Below are positions 59,886 through 64,000 of a DNA stretch of 64,000 nt, piece by piece. Origin of the DNA: Leptospira ainlahdjerensis (GTDB lineage Bacteria > Spirochaetota > Leptospiria > Leptospirales > Leptospiraceae); NCBI RefSeq assembly GCF_016919175.1, contig NZ_JAFFPU010000003.1:46219-110218 (forward strand), read 5' to 3'. The position numbers and the translations under genes are program-made. The notes beneath the pieces are model-generated. The model searched no databases. It worked only from the letters and a program-made list of their open reading frames with translations, and was not told the origin of the DNA. Each line of letters opens with the position of its first letter. Position 1 is the stretch's first letter.

Positions 59886-60785
59886 CTAACTTCCCAAAAT
59901 CACGCGATAAAAAAAACGGTCCACGAGCAATCCCCCGAAAAGGATCAGAGAAATGTAAGAATGAATCTGATAAAACTTCGGAGGAAAAAAATTCTCACCC
60001 GCACCTCTCGCAATCTTGTGCTCTTGGAAAAGGAAATACGCAGTCAACAAAAGAAAGAGCAAAAAGATCGGCCCCAGACCGGAAACGATTCCCGCCGCAA
60101 ATAATAAAACAATACAAAGAATGTGATTCATCGCGGCGATCCGGAGAGAACTCTTCTTTCCGAACTTTGCCGGAACCGAAAACAATCCTGCCTTTTTATC
60201 AAATTCTTGGTCTTGAAGAGCGTATAAAATGTCAAAACCGGCTAAGTTGAACGCAAGTCCGAAGGTCCAGAGCAAGGGCTCTAAGACGATTTCCTGACGG
60301 ATCGCAACCCAAGTCGCAAGTGGAGCCAAACCAATCGAAAAACCCAGAATCCAATGGCAGAACCAAGTAAAACGTTTTGCGAGAGAGTAACCCAGAAGAA
60401 TCAAAAGTGTCGGAAACGAGAGCGCAAACGCCATCGAATTGATCCACCAACTCACAAAACAAAATCCGATCGAAGACAAGAAGACAAAAAGAATCGCCGA
60501 CCGAGTCGAAATTTTTCCCGCAGGAATTTCCCGATCGACCGTTCTTTGATTTTTACCGTCGATGTCGGCGTCCACGATCCGATTGAACCCCATCGCCGCC
60601 GATCTCGCCAAAACCATGGAAATCAAAATGAGAACGGAAAGAACAATCCATTCCATCGTAGACTTATCGCGGGTTTTAAAAAACGCAAGAACGAATGCAA
60701 TTCCGGCAAAGGGTAGGGCAAAGAGGGTGTGAGAAAACTTGATAAGACTTCCATACAGCTTCAGGGATGTTAGATTAAAATTCAT
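59886..60785 (-). CDS. ubiA: UbiA-type polyprenyltransferase (MqnP/UbiA-like)
   Basis: A 299-residue membrane prenyltransferase. The two Asp-rich motifs are clear: [12 protein letters not shown] and [12 protein letters not shown]. Eight or nine membrane segments are expected. With UbiX nearby, it fits either ubiquinone-type or futalosine-type menaquinone synthesis; Leptospira makes menaquinone, so MqnP is a good guess. The symbol is by family only. Confidence 0.9.
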   Translation of the reverse strand: MNFNLTSLKLYGSLIKFSHTLFALPFAGIAFVLAFFKTRDKSTMEWIVLSVLILISMVLARSAAMGFNRIVDADIDGKNQRTVDREIPAGKISTRSAILFVFLSSIGFCFVSWWINSMAFALSFPTLLILLGYSLAKRFTWFCHWILGFSIGLAPLATWVAIRQEIVLEPLLWTFGLAFNLAGFDILYALQDQEFDKKAGLFSVPAKFGKKSSLRIAAMNHILCIVLLFAAGIVSGLGPIFLLFLLLTAYFLFQEHKIARGAGENFFPPKFYQIHSYISLILFGGLLVDRFFYRVILGS

Positions 60786-60907
60786 ACTTTGGGTCGGATC
60801 TGCCTTGGTTTAAATCGAAACGATTCTCAAAATTCTTTTCCTACACAAAATCAAAGAGAAAGTTTAAAAATCGATGATTTTTTCTCCGCTCCCAAAAGGA
60901 TACGCTT

Positions 60908-61558
60908 ATGACCCAAGCTATCACCGCAGCTCCGGTTTCCACGGAGTCGATTCGTATTTTTTTAAAAAAAATCATAGAAAATCCGAAGAATCATTCTCGT
61001 TGGTTGAATACGATTTCGTTTTTGGAACATATGGGATCTCGTAAAATTCTCGCGACCCAGAGCGACTTCGGGATGGGAGAAATGATCCTGAGGCACGCTT
61101 CCGAAGAAGCAAGACACGCACATTTTTTCAAACGAATGAGCGAACGAGTTTCTCCGGGTTCTTGCCCGGATTACAAACCCGAAAATCTTCATTGTGGTTT
61201 TCCCGCGTTTTCGTATTTTCAAAGGCTGGACGCTTTTGTCCTGAAAGACTTAAACGCCGCGGGAATTCGAGGAAAAAAACAATCCTTTCTTTCTTATCTC
61301 TACGTGACCCATCTCATAGAAGAAAGAGCCGATTTTCTCTATCAAGAATACGATCAAATCTTAGAAGAAAACGGAATTCAGGTCAGCCTCAAAGCGATCA
61401 TTAAAGAAGAAGAATCGCATCTCTCGGAGATGAAAGCCGCATTAACTTCCGAAGATCCGAACTATGAAACACGTTATGCGCTTTTTCAGGAAAAGGAAAA
61501 GAAGAATTTTCTGAAATTTCAAAGTTCACTTTTAAAATCCGTTGGGATTACTCCTTAA
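60908..61558 (+). CDS. Ferritin-like di-iron carboxylate protein
   Basis: A 216-residue, all-helical protein with the classical four-helix di-iron pattern: Glu40 in FLEHM, E-x-x-H (Glu67, His70) in EEARHAHFF, Glu138/139 in [10 protein letters not shown] and E-x-x-H (Glu168, His171) in EEESHLSEM. The order and spacing match di-iron oxidase or ferritin-like families, but no subfamily is clear. It is divergent from ubiA, so a part in quinone chemistry is conceivable. Confidence 0.75.
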   Translation: MTQAITAAPVSTESIRIFLKKIIENPKNHSRWLNTISFLEHMGSRKILATQSDFGMGEMILRHASEEARHAHFFKRMSERVSPGSCPDYKPENLHCGFPAFSYFQRLDAFVLKDLNAAGIRGKKQSFLSYLYVTHLIEERADFLYQEYDQILEENGIQVSLKAIIKEEESHLSEMKAALTSEDPNYETRYALFQEKEKKNFLKFQSSLLKSVGITP

Positions 61559-61561
61559 TCT

Positions 61562-62548
61562 ATGAGAATTTCGGTTTTCAAACGGGTCGTTCTCGCCGTT
61601 CTGCTTCTTTTTGTCTTTGACGTTTCCCGCATTCTTTCGGAAACGGGAGGGCTTCAGGATCGTCCCGTGAGTATCGCGCTCGTCTGCGAACCTTCTTTCA
61701 AAACAGACAAAATCCGGTATTACAAATCAACTTCCTTATTTTTCAAAAGACTCAAAACAAAACGATCTCAGGAGAATGGGACCGCATTCTTTATCGGTTA
61801 CGGCGCATTTGCCTCCGAAGCTCCGAGCGATCAAATCGCACACGCGACTCAAAGCGGATATGATCTATATATTTTTTCCAAAGAAGCAAAAGAAAATCTT
61901 CCTGCCACCCCTGGCGCGGAAAATGGAAATGTGCCTTGGATTTCTTTTGTCGTAGAAAAAAAAGTAGCGGCCCCTAAAAAACAAAAAAAATCGTCTCCGA
62001 AGAATTCTTTAAAAAACAATTCCAAATCTTCCCATTCTCAAAAGAAAAAAAAGGGAATCGGAAAAACTTCAAACTCAAACTCCCCGAAAGACAAAACCTC
62101 CAAGGAAGTAAAGAATTCTAAGATTCCAGAATCAAAAACGCAAGACCAGCCACCAAAAGAGGAAACAACGACGATTTCTTTTGGAAACGCTTCTTGGGAA
62201 CTGAGTTTGGATTCTTTAAAATTTTGGTTTTCTACGAACACCGACCCACAGGGAATTTCTTTCGAATCGAATCGAGTTTCTTTTTTAGTGGGAGAAAAAA
62301 GCGAAGAAGAATGGGCTTCTCTTTTGGAAGGAAAGACTGAAAATTCTACCTGGATTCGTTTATTGCCTCGATCGCAAGACCTAAAATTCAAGGAAGGAAT
62401 CTATTCCATCGGTTGTGCTTCTCCTTCGATTCCAAACGGAATCTCAGTATTGAACTTTTTCTTTCGAGGAAATCGATTGATTCGTTTCAAACAGGAAAGT
62501 TTTTCCCTCAACAGCGACGGCTCTGGAAAATCCTGGGATCTGGAATAA
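61562..62548 (+). CDS. Uncharacterised exported protein with lysine/serine-rich linker
   Basis: A 328-residue protein with a signal segment (VVLAVLLLFVFDVSRILS), a 110-residue N-terminal domain and a very basic, Lys/Ser/Asn-rich linker (about residues 140-200, with runs such as KKQKKSSPKN and KKKKGIGK), then a beta-rich C-terminal domain. No family is recognised. The linker may bind anionic envelope polymers; that is inference. It starts 3 nt after the ferritin-like gene. Confidence 0.68.
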   Translation: MRISVFKRVVLAVLLLFVFDVSRILSETGGLQDRPVSIALVCEPSFKTDKIRYYKSTSLFFKRLKTKRSQENGTAFFIGYGAFASEAPSDQIAHATQSGYDLYIFSKEAKENLPATPGAENGNVPWISFVVEKKVAAPKKQKKSSPKNSLKNNSKSSHSQKKKKGIGKTSNSNSPKDKTSKEVKNSKIPESKTQDQPPKEETTTISFGNASWELSLDSLKFWFSTNTDPQGISFESNRVSFLVGEKSEEEWASLLEGKTENSTWIRLLPRSQDLKFKEGIYSIGCASPSIPNGISVLNFFFRGNRLIRFKQESFSLNSDGSGKSWDLE

Positions 62549-62596
62549 CCGCGATTTTACTTTTCGGTTGAGCCCTGTCCGGAAAATCTGGACTCC

Positions 62597-63700
62597 ATGA
62601 GTCTGAATTGCGGCATCGTAGGCCTTCCCAACGTAGGTAAATCCACTATTTTTAACGCCCTCACAAAAGCGGGCGCGCAGATGGAAAACTATCCATTCTG
62701 CACCATCGAACCGAACAAAGGAATCGTGGAAGTTCCGGATTCCAGACTGGATCGTCTCGCCGAAATCGTCAAACCTCAGAAGATCGTTCCCGCCATCATA
62801 GAATTCGTAGACATTGCTGGTCTTGTCAAGGGCGCAAGCCAGGGAGAAGGTCTTGGAAATAAATTTCTTTCGCATATCCGAGAAGTGGACGCGATCTGTC
62901 ACGTTGTGCGCGCTTTCGAGGACGATAACGTAACTCACGTTCACGGAAGAGTAAATCCAGTCGACGACGCGGCCGTTGTAAATCTCGAGTTGATCTTCGC
63001 GGATTTGGACAGCGCCGACAAACAATACCAAAGAGCGGCAAAAAATGCGAAGAACGGAAACAAAGAAGCCCAAGAAATAGCATCGGTTCTGGAAAAAATC
63101 TTAGACCTTTTAAAAGCGGGAAAACCGGCTCGGCTCGCACTTCCGGAAATGAAAGAAGAAGAAAAAAAACTCGCAAAAACGTTTCAACTGATTACGTTAA
63201 AACCCGTGATGTACGTCGCAAACATAGCCGACAAAGACGCCGCGAAAAAAGATACTCCGCTCCTGCAGCAAATTCGACAAATGGCAAAGGAAGAAAACGC
63301 GGCACTTGTGATTCTCTGTGGTCGCTTTGAAGAGGAGATCTCCGGTCTTGATAGGAATGAACAATTGGATTTCCTCCAAGAAATCGGGGAGACGGAAAGC
63401 GGCCTCGATCGTATGATCAAAACCGCATACAAACTTCTGGGTTTAATCACGTTTTTCACCGCCGGAGAAGTGGAAGTCAGGGCTTGGACCACAGCTGTAA
63501 ACAGTACAGGGCCCAAGGCAGCCGCAGTGATTCATTCCGATTTTGAAAAAGGTTTTATTCGAGCGGAAGTGATGAGTTACGAGGACTTGGATCGAGCCGG
63601 AAACCAGGCAAAGGTAAAAGAAGAGGGCAAACTTCGAATCGAAGGAAAAGAATACATCGTTCAGGATGGAGATGTGATTTATTTTAGAATTAACGCATAA
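62597..63700 (+). CDS. ychF: Redox-regulated ATPase/GTPase YchF
   Basis: An Obg-family P-loop protein of 367 residues, ATP-preferring, linked to translation and stress. Motifs: G1 [10 protein letters not shown]3 DIAGLVKGA, and the ATP-type specificity loop ([10 protein letters not shown]). A C-terminal TGS-like domain ends the protein ([22 protein letters not shown]). It is followed by a terminator. Confidence 0.97.
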   Translation: MSLNCGIVGLPNVGKSTIFNALTKAGAQMENYPFCTIEPNKGIVEVPDSRLDRLAEIVKPQKIVPAIIEFVDIAGLVKGASQGEGLGNKFLSHIREVDAICHVVRAFEDDNVTHVHGRVNPVDDAAVVNLELIFADLDSADKQYQRAAKNAKNGNKEAQEIASVLEKILDLLKAGKPARLALPEMKEEEKKLAKTFQLITLKPVMYVANIADKDAAKKDTPLLQQIRQMAKEENAALVILCGRFEEEISGLDRNEQLDFLQEIGETESGLDRMIKTAYKLLGLITFFTAGEVEVRAWTTAVNSTGPKAAAVIHSDFEKGFIRAEVMSYEDLDRAGNQAKVKEEGKLRIEGKEYIVQDGDVIYFRINA

Positions 63701-64000
63701 GAATAATTCCTCCAATCAAATTCAAATTCTTCGGCGGAAGCAAAATAAAAAATCCGCCGTCGGCTCTTTTTCAAACATCCTCTTTACATCCCATCCAACT
63801 ATCTGACAATTCATCCATTAGAGAATCATACTTTTCTTATATATAGAAGGCCCATCTCAAACCGCAAAAACCGCTCAATTCCCCATAAAACGGGGCTTTT
63901 TAAAAATCTCAGCCACGCGGTCATTGTCCGGATCCTTTTTTTAGAAAAACCTCTAAAATTCGGCTAATTTTTTTAAAAAGGGTTTGACCGGTCGAGAGAC
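63701..64000. other. Right-edge intergenic region
   Basis: No gene is supported. Contains the ychF terminator and AT-rich sequence. A TTGACC near 63983 could be part of a promoter beyond the edge. Confidence 0.5.
63732..63771 (+). terminator. Intrinsic terminator for ychF
   Basis: A 7-bp GC-rich stem CGGCGGA/TCCGCCG (63732-63738 and 63753-63759), 14-nt loop, then CTCTTTTT. It starts 31 nt after the ychF stop. Confidence 0.65.

Overview
This window looks like chromosomal DNA from a pathogenic-clade Leptospira. The strongest evidence is the citramalate synthase at 48021-49565, which I recognise as the Leptospira CimA type. A vitamin B12-dependent ribonucleotide reductase, a full type II secretion (Gsp) locus, frequent TTG starts and short stop/start overlaps fit this. 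Base composition appears clearly higher in GC than L. interrogans, so a relative from the L. borgpetersenii, L. santarosai or L. weilii side is my guess; no species search was possible. The window is almost entirely core, housekeeping gene content. I see no insertion sequence, prophage or CRISPR array.

Layout. (1) 1-10.4 kb: a one-strand series with sigma-54 (5' end cut by the window), HPr kinase, HPr, an NtrY-like sensor kinase, an NtrX-like activator, a divergent uracil-DNA-glycosylase-like protein, PriA, methionyl-tRNA formyltransferase and a PASTA protein, followed by Rpe. (2) 11.1-14.0 kb: the ribosome and tRNA cluster rpsP-khpA-rimM-trmD-rplS-rnhB, behind a candidate promoter with a palindrome in its spacer. 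(3) 14.0-18.5 kb: a possible FliK-like protein, an orphan FlhB C-terminal domain, a degenerate HD-GYP protein, a YraN-family protein, a 65-residue protein, and ComM on the other strand. (4) 18.7-32.2 kb: a lipoprotein, a LysM/M23 endopeptidase, and then gspC to gspN in one run. (5) 32.3-35.0 kb: an M15 peptidase, an AT-rich gap, a DUF1565 beta-helix lipoprotein with a CRP-like palindrome upstream, and a second, broken copy of the M15 gene's 3' end. This is the only part that looks accessory. (6) 35.0-45.4 kb: nrdJ, tRNA-Asn, a di-haem cytochrome, a membrane protein, xseA/xseB, an AI-2E family permease and a DedA protein. (7) 46.0-54.6 kb: an APP1-like phosphatase, an Smr-like protein, cimA, pth, xerC-hslV-hslU, and a PQQ-type sugar dehydrogenase. 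(8) 55.2-63.7 kb: a GHKL-like protein, a lone lipoyl domain, a phosphoesterase, an Mrp ATPase, a UVR-motif protein, ubiX, ubiA, a ferritin-like di-iron protein, a lysine-rich exported protein and ychF.

How the genes fit together. The first block joins sigma-54, its probable activator pair and the HprK/HPr phosphorelay, which suggests linked control of nitrogen or carbon state. The Gsp locus holds inner-membrane, ATPase, pseudopilin and secretin parts; no prepilin peptidase (GspO) is in the window. The xerC-hslVU order matches the codV-clpQY arrangement of Firmicutes, and rnhB followed by a FliK-like and an FlhB-tail gene resembles the Bacillus rnhB-ylqG-ylqH order.

The observations I rate highest are: a UDG-superfamily protein that keeps the four iron-sulfur cysteines but has lost the usual HP motif; a PriA with only one of its two zinc sites; an HD-GYP protein with Ala-Asp in place of His-Asp; a 1.9 kb cargo flanked by a 110-bp imperfect direct repeat; and a textbook TGTGA-N6-TCACA palindrome upstream of that cargo gene. 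I did not find a clearly new multi-gene system.
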